A DNA stretch of 64,000 nucleotides, taken from Vallitaleaceae bacterium. Lineage in GTDB: Bacteria > Bacillota > Clostridia > Lachnospirales > Vallitaleaceae. Both the position numbers and the translations under genes were made by a program. Positions 26,832 to 36,776 of this stretch are shown here, one piece after another. Location of the stretch: positions 124,001-188,000 of the forward strand of contig JANQFZ010000046.1 of the NCBI GenBank assembly GCA_028277605.1, given 5' to 3'. Under the pieces are notes generated by a model. The model was not told the DNA's origin. It saw only the letters and a list, made by a program, of their open reading frames with translations, and did no database searches. The stretch's first letter is position 1. Every line of letters begins with the position of its first letter.

Positions 26832-29317
26832 TAAATTTCAGTAACTTCTGTTCCACTATAGTAGTGCTTAAGAATATCAAGATACTGATGCCCTAAATCC
26901 ACCATACCTTTTACACCATTTTGACTCATACCAACACCATGCCCGTAGCCTCCACCTCTAAAGATGACTTTGATAAGCTGATTATCACCATTATAAACCT
27001 TATCCATTACAAAAAATGCACTCGGTAATAATCCCATGTTCTTTTGCTTACTTTCATCATTTCTAAAAACCATAATACTATCCTCATCACTGGTATGACT
27101 CTTTGGTGCTAATAAGAGCCGTATATTATATTCAGTAGCAATCTTATACGTTCCACTGGAGGATTCCACCATCATTTCCGTTATTATGCCACTGCTTCCT
27201 CTGCTGTATACCCACAAGTCATTTAAGTCTCCTATTGAATCAATCATTCTGCTTCTAAAAATATCATTTTCATCCAGTGTTTTAACCATTTTGGGACTAG
27301 CTAAATACCGTTTATTTATTGAGCTCTTAATACTTTTTTCAAGCTGCTCTCTCGTCATCTCAACCGTCCATCGGTACCAAGAAAAATCCTTATCATAGCT
27401 CATTAATTCTTTATTTGTAATAAATGCTCTAAATGCTGTCTCATCCGCCAAATCTCCATGAGTATTCTCTTCATATTGAGGTTTTCCGCTCAAATACTCT
27501 GGCGTTGTGGTAGGAAACTGCTTCTTATAATTTGCCCATACATCTCCTGAATCAGCAGTATAGCCACAGGATGTAGAAAAGAAATTTGCAGATACAACTC
27601 TATTGTTATACTTCAACCCTTGTCTAGCAGTTTGATTAACAGCTTTTATTGAGGTTTCATTCTCTTTGCTGTTATTGTAGACTTGACAAGAAACACTATC
27701 GTCAACGTGGGCACCATAATGGCAGTACCGATTAGCATAGAATTGTGTATAAGCATAGCTTCTTGCACATACCGCTTGCACCTTGGAAGCCTCTAGTCCA
27801 TAGGACGTCGGCATCTCACTAGGTACTACAGCATATAAATACTCCTCTATGGGTAGCTCATTAACGATTAAAATCCCTTCTTCACTTTTATATAGCTCAA
27901 CAGTACCTCTATATTCTGGAGAATACTTATGACTGCCATACCCTCTTTTAATATGATCCAATATAATTTTCCCATTTCCTACAGGCTGAACATAGAGTCT
28001 ATGAGATGTCTTAAAGAAATCATCATGAGCGGAAACCGTGAAGACATCATCCTTTGAATAAGTATAGGTTTCATCCCCTGTAATGATTTGATAATCGCTG
28101 GTTGCTTTAAGTTTTACTTCTTGATGCTTCTTTTCTTTAAAATTGGTTGTATTAATAAGAACTCTTATATTAGATAGATGAACGGAATTATCAATAATGA
28201 TAGCACATATCTCTTGTTCGTCATTAAGCACAAATTGGGCGGTCTGATAACCAACAATAACATGACTTAATCCTTTCCACTTGAGGTTATTCACCTTGGA
28301 ATAGATTTTAACATCCTTAGTAACAGGAAATTGTCCTTTTTCTTTGAAATCAACGGTACTAGAGTTAATTAGCTTAACCACATCCGTAAACTTATTTTCT
28401 TTCAAATGTATGTTTTTAACATTATGATTTTCGATATGTAAATCTGCTATTACATCGGCTTTTAATTGATTCATAAGAGAAGCGTCTATACCTATATTTC
28501 GAGATATGCCCCCCATAAAAACACGAAGAGTTGTATCACCAGTACTTTCAATATATGCATTGGTCAAAACTGGTTCTAATTGTACTATCTTACGAATACT
28601 TAAAATTTCATTACCTCTTACCTGTACCTTTATTTCGTTATCCAAATAGGTGTCCATTGCCAGCCCTTCAAAAGAATACAGCCCCAAATCAGTAGCCATT
28701 TTCCAAGCACCTAAATCAGAGCTAATTGAAGGTGTTGCGAATACAATCATGTCTTTCTCAACAACACCATCTTGATCTTCTAGCTCATTAAGCAGACCAT
28801 CGATAAAATTCATCCATTGCCCTTGGGTCACAGCTTGATTCTCTCTATAGTCATCATTCAGATTGACTTGCTTAAGACTCATATCAAAGGTTTTTAGGAT
28901 AAGCTGTAATTCACTAAAAGTTAAAGGCTCAAGAGGATAAAATTTGTCCTCTTTCCCTGACATCCATTCATCTACTACCACTGTATTGATATATTTATCA
29001 TACCATTCATCTGGTGTTGTATCTTTAAATTCTATTTCTCTATCCCTTGTATCAATAAAGCTTTTATCATAATTGGCTAATGCAATCATTTTAGCTGCTA
29101 TAGCCCTAGATACAATTTGGTCACTACCCTCTATTTTATAATTTTTATCCACTTCATCATCTTGTTCATTGTCTTGATAAGAATCCTCATTATTTTTTGA
29201 AACAGTTGTATCATCTTTATAGGAATTAGTATTCGGATGATTATTCTCATGACTTGTGTTACAGCTGACTAAGATAAAACAGGTTATACATAGAATTAAA
29301 CCCTTAAATAATTTCAT
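26828..29317 (-). CDS. Large SpoIID/LytB lipoprotein with SLH-like N-terminal region
   Basis: This 829-residue protein has a lipoprotein signal (LVSC, Cys19) and an Asn/Asp/Lys-rich linker. A region (about residues 60-150) with SRAIAAKMIALA, FKDTTPDEWYDKYINTVV and FYPLEPLTFSELQLIL resembles S-layer homology motifs. After a long unassigned middle, the SpoIID domain begins near 480, with YLYAVVPSEMPTSYGLEASKVQAVCARSYAY (catalytic-type Glu present). The terminal motif is GYGHGVGMSQNGVKGMVDLG. It should be tethered to the membrane or wall and cleave peptidoglycan strands. It is a distant paralogue of the SpoIID protein at 399-1982. Single gene; an AT-rich 120-base leader separates it from the acetyltransferase fragment. 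Confidence 0.87.
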   Translation of the reverse strand: MKLFKGLILCITCFILVSCNTSHENNHPNTNSYKDDTTVSKNNEDSYQDNEQDDEVDKNYKIEGSDQIVSRAIAAKMIALANYDKSFIDTRDREIEFKDTTPDEWYDKYINTVVVDEWMSGKEDKFYPLEPLTFSELQLILKTFDMSLKQVNLNDDYRENQAVTQGQWMNFIDGLLNELEDQDGVVEKDMIVFATPSISSDLGAWKMATDLGLYSFEGLAMDTYLDNEIKVQVRGNEILSIRKIVQLEPVLTNAYIESTGDTTLRVFMGGISRNIGIDASLMNQLKADVIADLHIENHNVKNIHLKENKFTDVVKLINSSTVDFKEKGQFPVTKDVKIYSKVNNLKWKGLSHVIVGYQTAQFVLNDEQEICAIIIDNSVHLSNIRVLINTTNFKEKKHQEVKLKATSDYQIITGDETYTYSKDDVFTVSAHDDFFKTSHRLYVQPVGNGKIILDHIKRGYGSHKYSPEYRGTVELYKSEEGILIVNELPIEEYLYAVVPSEMPTSYGLEASKVQAVCARSYAYTQFYANRYCHYGAHVDDSVSCQVYNNSKENETSIKAVNQTARQGLKYNNRVVSANFFSTSCGYTADSGDVWANYKKQFPTTTPEYLSGKPQYEENTHGDLADETAFRAFITNKELMSYDKDFSWYRWTVEMTREQLEKSIKSSINKRYLASPKMVKTLDENDIFRSRMIDSIGDLNDLWVYSRGSSGIITEMMVESSSGTYKIATEYNIRLLLAPKSHTSDEDSIMVFRNDESKQKNMGLLPSAFFVMDKVYNGDNQLIKVIFRGGGYGHGVGMSQNGVKGMVDLGHQYLDILKHYYSGTEVTEIY

Positions 29318-29435
29318 AATACCCTCCAGAGATATAGAAGCAAGAAAGAAAACTGCTTCTATGTAATTAACTTTTGTTCTTTTAATGTTAATATATTAAT
29401 AGGATTTATTCAATATGTATGGGTGAAAAAGATTA

Positions 29436-29549
29436 TTAGATATGTATAAATTCCATAGATTCTGGATCTGATAAAACTTTCATTAATTCTTTTTTATCAT
29501 CAAGTGTTAGTTCTCTAAGATATAACCTTTCTGTCTCTATTATTTTCAT
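29436..29549 (-). pseudogene. Truncated GNAT acetyltransferase, N-terminal 37 codons
   Basis: Behind a good GGAGG site the reading frame begins MKIIETERLYLRELTLDD and ends after 37 codons with FIHI-stop. This opening (ETERLxLRxLTxxD) is characteristic of RimJ/RimL-type GNAT acetyltransferases, which run to about 170 residues. The acetyl-CoA-binding part is missing; downstream sequence leads straight to the SpoIID gene. It is a remnant, probably left by the rearrangement that brought in the toxin/immunity pair next to it. Confidence 0.65.
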
Positions 29550-29601
29550 AATAACCAGCCTCCAACAATAATATAATGTTAAATTACTCCATATTTATTA
29601 A

Positions 29602-29949
29602 TTACCACCCAACACTTTCTTTTTCCAGCAATCTCCCACTCAAAATTTCGACAGTGTAACGCATTCCGAAAAAACTAGTCACCTGTGCTTTTTCTGAGTT
29701 AAGTATTTTTAGTGAGATATATGGAGTATTTTGAGGTATATTAAATGCTTCTCCAACACTTTGAATTCTCCATAGTATCTTACCATTTTTTACTCCATAT
29801 AGATTGTCAACTTCTTTTGAACCTTTAGGTATTTCTAACATAACCAGATATATGTCGTTGATAAGTTCAACTTTATTAATTTTATGCTTGAACTCAATTT
29901 GAAAATTATACGTAATTAATTTGTTTTCACTTAATTTATAATCACTCAT
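29602..29949 (-). CDS. Probable immunity protein for the adjacent toxin
   Basis: A 115-residue cytoplasmic protein with no signal sequence. AGAGGAGAG lies seven bases before its ATG, and it begins 15 bases after the toxin-like gene's stop codon, the usual place of an immunity gene. I do not recognise a named family. The pattern VDNLYGVKNGKILWRIQSVGEAF...PYISLKI...FFGMRYTVEILSGRLLEK (blocks of beta strands with a Gly-Lys turn) is of a kind often found beside polymorphic toxins. The immunity role is inferred from position and size only. Confidence 0.6.
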   Translation of the reverse strand: MSDYKLSENKLITYNFQIEFKHKINKVELINDIYLVMLEIPKGSKEVDNLYGVKNGKILWRIQSVGEAFNIPQNTPYISLKILNSEKAQVTSFFGMRYTVEILSGRLLEKESVGW

Positions 29950-29964
29950 ATTGCATCTCTCCTC

Positions 29965-31449
29965 TTATGGTAATAATCTTCCATTAACAAACTCACCAAC
30001 ATACTGCCCCATTAAGTCAAATTGAATTCCACCACCATCAAATCCAAATAGGTTATTAGCAATTCCTGTTCTTAACTTTGTGCCTTCCTCCAAAATCACA
30101 TCAGTCACATAAGTTGGCTTGAATGGAAGCGCAAATTTATTCTGTATCTGCTGTGGAGTAAGTCCTGCAATATCGTCAGCTTTCATAATCCATCCACCAG
30201 CTTGATTTGTATTTACTATATCATACACTCTTACAAATTTTGTCTGTTCAGTAAGCTCAATTGTATCTACAATAGTTCCCGGCTTATATGGAGCTTCTGT
30301 ATATCCAAGTGCCTTTAGGCTATCGTTAACTTCATCGGCAGACTGTGTAACTATTTTATTATAATTAAGTTTATTTGACCCATGATTTCGCGTACCAATT
30401 CCACCAATATTGTTTACACTTATAGCCCAGCCAACTACTGCGGCGTAAAAGATTTCTCCGGCTCTAGTATCATACATAAACTCATCAAGTTCTCCTAAAA
30501 GAATGTTTTCACTCTTCCATGCTATGCGTTTTTGATACCTTTCAATGATAATTGTCATTATCTTATGGTTTATTATATATCCATCATTATCTATATCTGC
30601 TATTGTATATAGGCTGTCTAATGCTATGGCTACATGTTCATCAATATAACCAGTTGCATATAATCCTAAAGCATATTGAATAGACTTCGCTTCTTCAAGT
30701 GATAAGTCTGTAAATCTAATACTTGGTTGAGTTTTAAGTCTTTCCTCAATGGATTCTAAGTTTTTTAAAATCCTTTTTTTCCATGTCTTAGCAACCTGTT
30801 TTTTTAATTCATCTTGAATTATACCAACTATTAATTCACTACTTACATTACTATAACCATCATCACTCGGTATATTATACAGTGTTCTTAATGTTTCAAG
30901 TCTATCAACAATCATATTAGGTGGAACTAATGACCAATCAGAAATACCTAGTATTACTTTGGTAATCATATTAATATCTTCATTCGGTAACTCCCAAATA
31001 CTTTTCCCTTTACCTATCCGTTCTTTTAGTAAAAATAAATCTAATATTAATTGTTGATCCGTTAACCAAAGTTCAGGATCATTATAGATATTACTAGATT
31101 TTACATCATTTCTCTTACTCTCTCTATATCCTCCAGAATACCTGTCCTGTGCACGAAAAGCATTAAAATCTTCCTTTTCATCTGTAAAAACATGCGTTTT
31201 ATAAAACGTCTTTTTACTAGGTGTTATTTTATTATTAATCCTTGCAATATTTCTAGTTAAGTACACGTGTAGATGATTTATACTTGATGTTCCTACAGTA
31301 ATCTCAGTTATTCTTTTGCTTTCATTTTTTATCTCAATATTTTTATAAGTTGTATTATGTCTTGTTTTATCTATATCTGCTAATCTTGCTGATAATTCTC
31401 TTTCAGCTTGTTCATAAGCTTTGGAGGCAGTTCTTATGAATGCTCCCAT
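29965..31449 (-). CDS. Polymorphic toxin, ART/TNT-like C-terminal domain (intact frame)
   Basis: This 494-residue frame starts at MGAFIRTASKAYEQAERELSAR, in the middle of a helix, and the frame is open for a further 55 codons upstream, so the true protein starts earlier (see the split N terminus). A long helical middle region follows. The last 100 residues look like a secreted toxin domain: TKFVRVYDIVNTNQAGGWIMKADDI, then LTPQQIQNKFALP, YVTDVILEEGTKLRTGIAN and a closing FGFDGGGIQFDLMGQ. The closing Gly-rich motif resembles the end of TNT-type NAD glycohydrolases and related ADP-ribosyltransferase-fold toxins. That assignment is tentative. The gene is followed by a likely immunity gene. A WXG-like helical N terminus suggests export by a type VII (ESX/Yuk) system, whose genes are not in the window. 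Confidence 0.65.
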   Translation of the reverse strand: MGAFIRTASKAYEQAERELSARLADIDKTRHNTTYKNIEIKNESKRITEITVGTSSINHLHVYLTRNIARINNKITPSKKTFYKTHVFTDEKEDFNAFRAQDRYSGGYRESKRNDVKSSNIYNDPELWLTDQQLILDLFLLKERIGKGKSIWELPNEDINMITKVILGISDWSLVPPNMIVDRLETLRTLYNIPSDDGYSNVSSELIVGIIQDELKKQVAKTWKKRILKNLESIEERLKTQPSIRFTDLSLEEAKSIQYALGLYATGYIDEHVAIALDSLYTIADIDNDGYIINHKIMTIIIERYQKRIAWKSENILLGELDEFMYDTRAGEIFYAAVVGWAISVNNIGGIGTRNHGSNKLNYNKIVTQSADEVNDSLKALGYTEAPYKPGTIVDTIELTEQTKFVRVYDIVNTNQAGGWIMKADDIAGLTPQQIQNKFALPFKPTYVTDVILEEGTKLRTGIANNLFGFDGGGIQFDLMGQYVGEFVNGRLLP

Positions 31450-31657
31450 CCTATATAGTTTTACCTCCAGCCTACTTATTTCTCTGCATATATTATTGAA
31501 TTCATTGTTAACATTATCTTTGCTCCTTACATCCCAATCTAGTGAATAGTTTATCGAAGAGAGCTTGTTGTTAATGTGTTCTATTGTTGATGCAATACTT
31601 ATATATTCGTTTTTCTATGTCTCTCATTCTATCTAGCCGTACAGTTATTCTTGACAT
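31450..31657 (-). pseudogene. Frameshifted 5' end of the polymorphic toxin gene
   Basis: A GGGGGTG site precedes ATG at 31657, and translation begins MSRITVRLDRMRDIE. After 28 codons this frame hits a stop. The frame that leads into the downstream toxin continues from 31609 as SIASTIEHINNKLSSINYSL and stays open through 31449. Removing one A from the run of five (T5 at 31610-31614 on the plus strand) joins them smoothly as RDIENEYISIASTIEH. The restored first 90 residues form two amphipathic helices around LDWDV, like a WXG100 secretion domain. Either the gene is mutated, phase-variable by slippage, or there is a one-base sequence error. Confidence 0.65.
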
Positions 31658-32223
31658 TATCTTTCACCCCCATAGTTTAACATAAGCTTCTTTTATTATC
31701 TACTCTATAATGCTTGATAAGTGTCGTGTGTACTCATTTAGGTCATATGTAAGATATACAAGTTCTTACTAGAATTAATTACTAAACAGTATATGGACTG
31801 TTTTTCTTTTAAGTTTTATGATATGTTCTTTTTTACTCTATTTCAATGATTTCTGACGAAATGCACGTTTCATAGGACGAAATGCATTGAACATATTTTG
31901 GACAACCACTTAAATCCTTTTATTATTCTATCTACTATGGAATTGTAGAAATGTACCAAACTAAAGTATATGAAATAACGGTTTTTGTCTCCTTCATTGT
32001 ATTGAATTGTCTAATAATTTGTGGTATAATGCTATCAATACAATTGTAACTAAAGAGCTTCAGTACATAATATAAATAGAAACGCTTTAGTTTACATAGA
32101 AGAATGACATAATACTACTTAATTAGTCCTATTAGATAGTTCTATGCACATCATTATGACATTCTCACACTTATTAATGTTGTATTTTATAGATTTTTCC
32201 TTAAAACAAGGAGGCTTAAAAAA
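31658..32223. promoter_or_regulatory. gltB upstream region: promoter, inverted and direct repeats
   Basis: A promoter TTGAAT (32002-32007), 17 bases, TATAAT (32025-32030) lies about 190 bases before gltB. It is bracketed by a ten-base perfect inverted repeat, ATTGTATTGA at 31996-32005 and TCAATACAAT at 32035-32044, a likely regulator site. Further upstream, GACGAAATGCA occurs twice (31855-31865 and 31876-31886), spaced exactly 21 bases or two helical turns. A small hairpin, AACAGT/ACTGTT, lies near 31785-31805. No gene is visible in this 566-base stretch. Confidence 0.6.
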
Positions 32224-35200
32224 ATGAAGAATTCTTATGGAATACCCCCTAAGCAAGGGCTTTATGACCCCCAATTTGAAAAAGATAACTGTGGTGTTGG
32301 CTTTATTGCCCATATGAAAGGTCAAAGATCTCACAGCATCATTCAGCAGGGACTAGAAATTTTAATTAACCTTACTCACCGTGGCGCAGTAGGTGCTGAT
32401 GCAGACTCTGGTGACGGTGCTGGTATCATGATTCAAATTCCACATGCATTTTTGCAAAAGGAAGTACGCAAATTAGGGTATACTCTACCGGATGAAGGTG
32501 ACTATGGTGTCGGTATGGTATTTTTACCTCAAGAGCCTAATGCAAGGTTCTTTTGTGAGGGTGTTTTTGAAAAGATACTAAAAGAAGAAGGCTTGAACCT
32601 CGTCTGTTGGAGAAATATCCCTATTAATGAAAGAGCTTGTGGATTAACCGCGCGTGGTACCATTCCTATGGTTCATCATATCTTTATTGAAAGAGGAAAT
32701 TTAACACCTGAAGCCTTTGAAAAGAAACTTTTCATCGTAACCAACCGTGTGGAAAGTGCTATACGAAAAGCTGGTCATATCTATACAGAGGCTTTTTACA
32801 TCTGTAGTTTATCATGTCGAACTATTGTCTATAAAGGACAGCTTTTAGCACATCAAATAGCAGAATTCTATCCCGATCTTAGAGATGAATCCATGACAAG
32901 TGCTATTGCTTTAGTTCACCAAAGATACAGTACCAATACATTTCCATCTTGGGATAGAGCACAGCCTTTTAGATATCTTGCACATAATGGAGAGATCAAT
33001 ACATTAAGAGGTAATGTGAATTGGATGAATGCCAGAGAAGGTATTTTAAAATCCTCTCAATTAGGTGATGACATTCAGAAGGTTTTTCCAATCATTAGCC
33101 CAAATGGCTCTGATTCTGCGAACCTCGATAACGCCTTAGAATTATTAGTAGCTGGTGGTAAATCTCTAGCTCATGCTATCAGTATTCTTATACCAGAAGC
33201 ATGGCAGGAACATCAAACCATGGATAAGAATAAAAAAGCATTCTATGAATATCACGCTAAACTCATGGAGCCTTGGGACGGTCCAGCCGCTGTTGCTTTT
33301 TCAGATGGTGTTCAGATTGGGGCTGTCTTAGATAGAAATGGCTTAAGACCAGCTAGATACTTAGTAACGGATGATGATCTAGTTGTTATGGCCTCTGAAA
33401 CAGGGGTTCTGAACTTTGAACCCGATAAAATAATAAAAAAAGGACGTCTTCAACCAGGTAAAATGTTCTTAATCAATACAGAAGAAGGTAGAATTATTTC
33501 AGATGAAGAAATTAAGGCGTCATTAGCTAATGCCAAGCCTTATAAAGCTTATATAGAGAAAAACAAACTGTCTATCCAAGATTTACCTAAGCCTCATGAA
33601 GCAGCTGTATTAAGTGATGATAGATTGCTGCAAAATCAAAAAGCTTTTGGATATACGGAAGAAGAACTCAAGCGAATTATTGCTCCTATGGTAGAATTAG
33701 GAAAAGAACCTATTGGGTCTATGGGTAATGATACCCCTTTAGCTGTATTATCTGATAAGCCACAGCTGCTCTACAACTATTTCAAGCAGTTATTTGCACA
33801 AGTTACCAATCCGCCTATTGACCCCATTCGTGAAAAACTGGTCATGTCATTAAAGCAGTTTATTGGCGACTATGGCAATATATTGGATGAGCTTGATTTA
33901 GAACAGGATGTTCATTTTATAGAGCTTGAGCAACCTATTTTAACCAATAACAATTTTGAAAAAATATATCATATAGAGAATAAGGATTTTAGAGCAGTCA
34001 AAATCCCTACCGTCTTTCCTGTATCAAAAGCTGGTAATGGACTCAAGGATGCATTGGACTCTTTAAATGACCGAGTAGTTAATAGTATTAAAGAAGGCTA
34101 CAATGTCATCATATTGAGTGACCGTGCCTTAGACAAATACAATGCTCCTATTCCAAGTTTATTAGCTACAGCAAGTGTGCATCATTACTTAATTTCTCAG
34201 AAACTGAGAACAAAGGTGGATATTATTGTTGAAACAGGTGATGCCAGGGATGTTATGCATATGGCACTGCTGATTGGCTATGGTGCCACTGCTATTAACC
34301 CCTATATCGCCTTTGACAGCATTCACTTTTTGGTTAAGAACCAACTGTACTTAAGTGACTTATTAGATGTAGAAACTGCTTACAACAATTATATCTCAGC
34401 CATTGGAAAAGGACTGCTCAAAATATTATCAAAAATGGGTATAGGAACACTCCAAAGCTATGGCGGTGCCCAGATTTTTGAGGCTGTTGGTCTTGAACAT
34501 CGTATTATAGATACTTATTTTACTGGTACGCCTTCAAGAATTGAGGGTATTGGTTTAGATGTGATTGCTAAAGAGGTGATATTACGTCACCATACTGCTT
34601 ACAATACGCTTAGAAATCCATATAAGCATATGTTAGAAGGCAGCAACATGAATTGGAGAAAAGAGGGCGAAGCTCACTTATTTAATCCTGAAACCATCAG
34701 TAAACTTCAGCAATCCTGTCGTACCAATAATTATGATCTTTACAAAAAATATGCGGATTTGATTAACGATCAAAGCCAGAAACTATGCACCATAAGAAGT
34801 CTCTTAAAATTCAAAACGATAGGTTCTATTCCTTTAGAAGAAGTAGAACCTGTAGAAAATATAGTTAGACGTTTTGCAACTGGTGCCATGTCGTTTGGTT
34901 CTCTAAGCAAAGAGGTACATGAAACTTTAGCTGTTGCTATGAACCGAATTGGTGGTAAATCAAATTCTGGTGAAGGCGGCGAAGATGCTGCAAGATTTTT
35001 ACTGGATGATAATGGTGATTCAAGAAAGAGCGCTATTAAGCAGGTTGCTTCTGGAAGATTTGGAGTAACAACCGAATACCTTGTCAATGCAGAAGAATTA
35101 CAAATCAAGATGGCCCAAGGAGCTAAGCCTGGTGAAGGTGGTCATTTACCTGGTCATAAAGTATCTGAAGCTATTGCAAAGGTTCGCCATTCAACACCTG

Positions 35201-36765
35201 GAATTGATTTAATTTCTCCACCACCCCACCATGATATCTATTCAATTGAAGATTTAGCACAATTAATCTACGACTTAAAGAATGTTAATGAAAAAGCAAG
35301 AGTTAATGTTAAGCTAGTTTCTGAAGTGGGTGTTGGAACAGTTGCAGCAGGTGTTGCAAAGGGGCATGCGGATGTCGTTCTAATTTCTGGTCATGATGGT
35401 GGAACGGGTGCATCTCCCGTCAGTTCTATAAAATATGCAGGTCTACCATGGGAATTAGGTTTAGCTGAAACACAGCAAACACTATTACTCAACGACCTTA
35501 GAAGCAGAATTATTGTTCAAGCTGACGGACAAATGAAAACCGGTCGAGATATTGCAATAGCCGCTTTATTAGGTGCAGAAGAATACGGTTTTGCTACGGC
35601 CGCACTGGTTGTTTGTGGGTGTATTATGATGAGAAAATGTCAGAAAAACACCTGTCCAGTTGGGATTGCAACACAGGATCCAGAACTTAGAAAATACTTT
35701 AAAGGCGAGCCAGAACATCTTATCAATTTCTTTACATTTCTTGCTACTGAATTGAGAGAATATATGGCTTATATGGGCTTTAAGACTGTTGATGAAATGA
35801 TTGGCCGTGTGGATATGCTTGAGCCCAACAAAGACCTCCTCCATTGGAAGGCAAGACATATTGATTTTAATGCAATTCTTTATAAGCCTGAACTACCTTG
35901 TAGAATTCAGCCAAGATGTGTTAAAGAGCAAGAACATGGCTTAGAAAATATATTAGATAGATACTTAATCAAGACAGCAAAACCAGCCATTGAAAAAGGA
36001 GAACCCGTTTATCAGACTTACCATATTAAGAATATTCATCGTTCTATAGGAACCATGCTTTCTGGGGAAATTGCAAGGAAGTATGGAAAAAAAGGACTTC
36101 CTGATGACTCTATTCATTATAAATTCTATGGATCAGCTGGTCAAAGCTTTGGATGCTTCTTAACACAAGGAACAACCTTTGAACTAGAGGGAGATTGCAA
36201 TGATTATTTAGGTAAAGGCTTATCAGGTGGTAAAATTATTCTATATCCACCAAAAGAGTCACAGTTTATCCCTGAGGATAATATCATTGTAGGTAATACG
36301 CTTCTATATGGAGCAACAGATGGAGAAGTCTATATCCGTGGTATTGCTGGAGAACGTTTTGCTGTTAGAAATTCAGGAGCAACTGCTGTTGTTGAAGGTG
36401 TTGGCGATCATGGATGTGAATATATGACTGGCGGTATTGCTGTTATTCTTGGTCGAACAGGCAGAAATTTCGCAGCTGGAATGAGCGGTGGCATTGCTTA
36501 TGTATTAGATAATGAAGGTGATTTTGAAGAACACCGTTGTAACTATCAGTTGGCTATAACTGAGCCTCTAGAAGAACAAGACGATATTGATCGTGTTTAT
36601 CAATTGATTCAAAATCATTATAACTATACGGATAGCAAAAGGGCAAAAGAAATTTTAGAACAATGGGATGCTTATATACCTAAGTTCGTAAAAGTTATTT
36701 CTCCAGCCTATAAACAAGTATTAGCAAAGAAAAACGCTGCTCAAGAAGTAGCGGTTGCGAATTAG
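32224..36765 (+). CDS. gltB: Glutamate synthase large subunit
   Basis: A 1513-residue enzyme, full length for GltB. The N-terminal glutaminase domain begins at Cys23 (DNCGVGFIAHMKG), which becomes the catalytic N-terminal nucleophile once the 22-residue propeptide is removed. The central domain, the FMN-binding synthase domain (GRFGVTTEYLVNAEELQIKMAQGAKPGEGG, SGHDGGTGASP), the 3Fe-4S motif CGCIMMRKCQKNTCPVG and the C-terminal beta-helix (GGKIILYPP, GERFAVRNSGATAVVEGVGDHGCEYMTGG) follow. It converts glutamine plus 2-oxoglutarate to two glutamates. AAGGAGG lies nine bases before the ATG. It is cotranscribed with gltD, 11 bases downstream. Confidence 0.98.
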   Translation: MKNSYGIPPKQGLYDPQFEKDNCGVGFIAHMKGQRSHSIIQQGLEILINLTHRGAVGADADSGDGAGIMIQIPHAFLQKEVRKLGYTLPDEGDYGVGMVFLPQEPNARFFCEGVFEKILKEEGLNLVCWRNIPINERACGLTARGTIPMVHHIFIERGNLTPEAFEKKLFIVTNRVESAIRKAGHIYTEAFYICSLSCRTIVYKGQLLAHQIAEFYPDLRDESMTSAIALVHQRYSTNTFPSWDRAQPFRYLAHNGEINTLRGNVNWMNAREGILKSSQLGDDIQKVFPIISPNGSDSANLDNALELLVAGGKSLAHAISILIPEAWQEHQTMDKNKKAFYEYHAKLMEPWDGPAAVAFSDGVQIGAVLDRNGLRPARYLVTDDDLVVMASETGVLNFEPDKIIKKGRLQPGKMFLINTEEGRIISDEEIKASLANAKPYKAYIEKNKLSIQDLPKPHEAAVLSDDRLLQNQKAFGYTEEELKRIIAPMVELGKEPIGSMGNDTPLAVLSDKPQLLYNYFKQLFAQVTNPPIDPIREKLVMSLKQFIGDYGNILDELDLEQDVHFIELEQPILTNNNFEKIYHIENKDFRAVKIPTVFPVSKAGNGLKDALDSLNDRVVNSIKEGYNVIILSDRALDKYNAPIPSLLATASVHHYLISQKLRTKVDIIVETGDARDVMHMALLIGYGATAINPYIAFDSIHFLVKNQLYLSDLLDVETAYNNYISAIGKGLLKILSKMGIGTLQSYGGAQIFEAVGLEHRIIDTYFTGTPSRIEGIGLDVIAKEVILRHHTAYNTLRNPYKHMLEGSNMNWRKEGEAHLFNPETISKLQQSCRTNNYDLYKKYADLINDQSQKLCTIRSLLKFKTIGSIPLEEVEPVENIVRRFATGAMSFGSLSKEVHETLAVAMNRIGGKSNSGEGGEDAARFLLDDNGDSRKSAIKQVASGRFGVTTEYLVNAEELQIKMAQGAKPGEGGHLPGHKVSEAIAKVRHSTPGIDLISPPPHHDIYSIEDLAQLIYDLKNVNEKARVNVKLVSEVGVGTVAAGVAKGHADVVLISGHDGGTGASPVSSIKYAGLPWELGLAETQQTLLLNDLRSRIIVQADGQMKTGRDIAIAALLGAEEYGFATAALVVCGCIMMRKCQKNTCPVGIATQDPELRKYFKGEPEHLINFFTFLATELREYMAYMGFKTVDEMIGRVDMLEPNKDLLHWKARHIDFNAILYKPELPCRIQPRCVKEQEHGLENILDRYLIKTAKPAIEKGEPVYQTYHIKNIHRSIGTMLSGEIARKYGKKGLPDDSIHYKFYGSAGQSFGCFLTQGTTFELEGDCNDYLGKGLSGGKIILYPPKESQFIPEDNIIVGNTLLYGATDGEVYIRGIAGERFAVRNSGATAVVEGVGDHGCEYMTGGIAVILGRTGRNFAAGMSGGIAYVLDNEGDFEEHRCNYQLAITEPLEEQDDIDRVYQLIQNHYNYTDSKRAKEILEQWDAYIPKFVKVISPAYKQVLAKKNAAQEVAVAN

Positions 36766-36776
36766 GAGGTGTTAGG

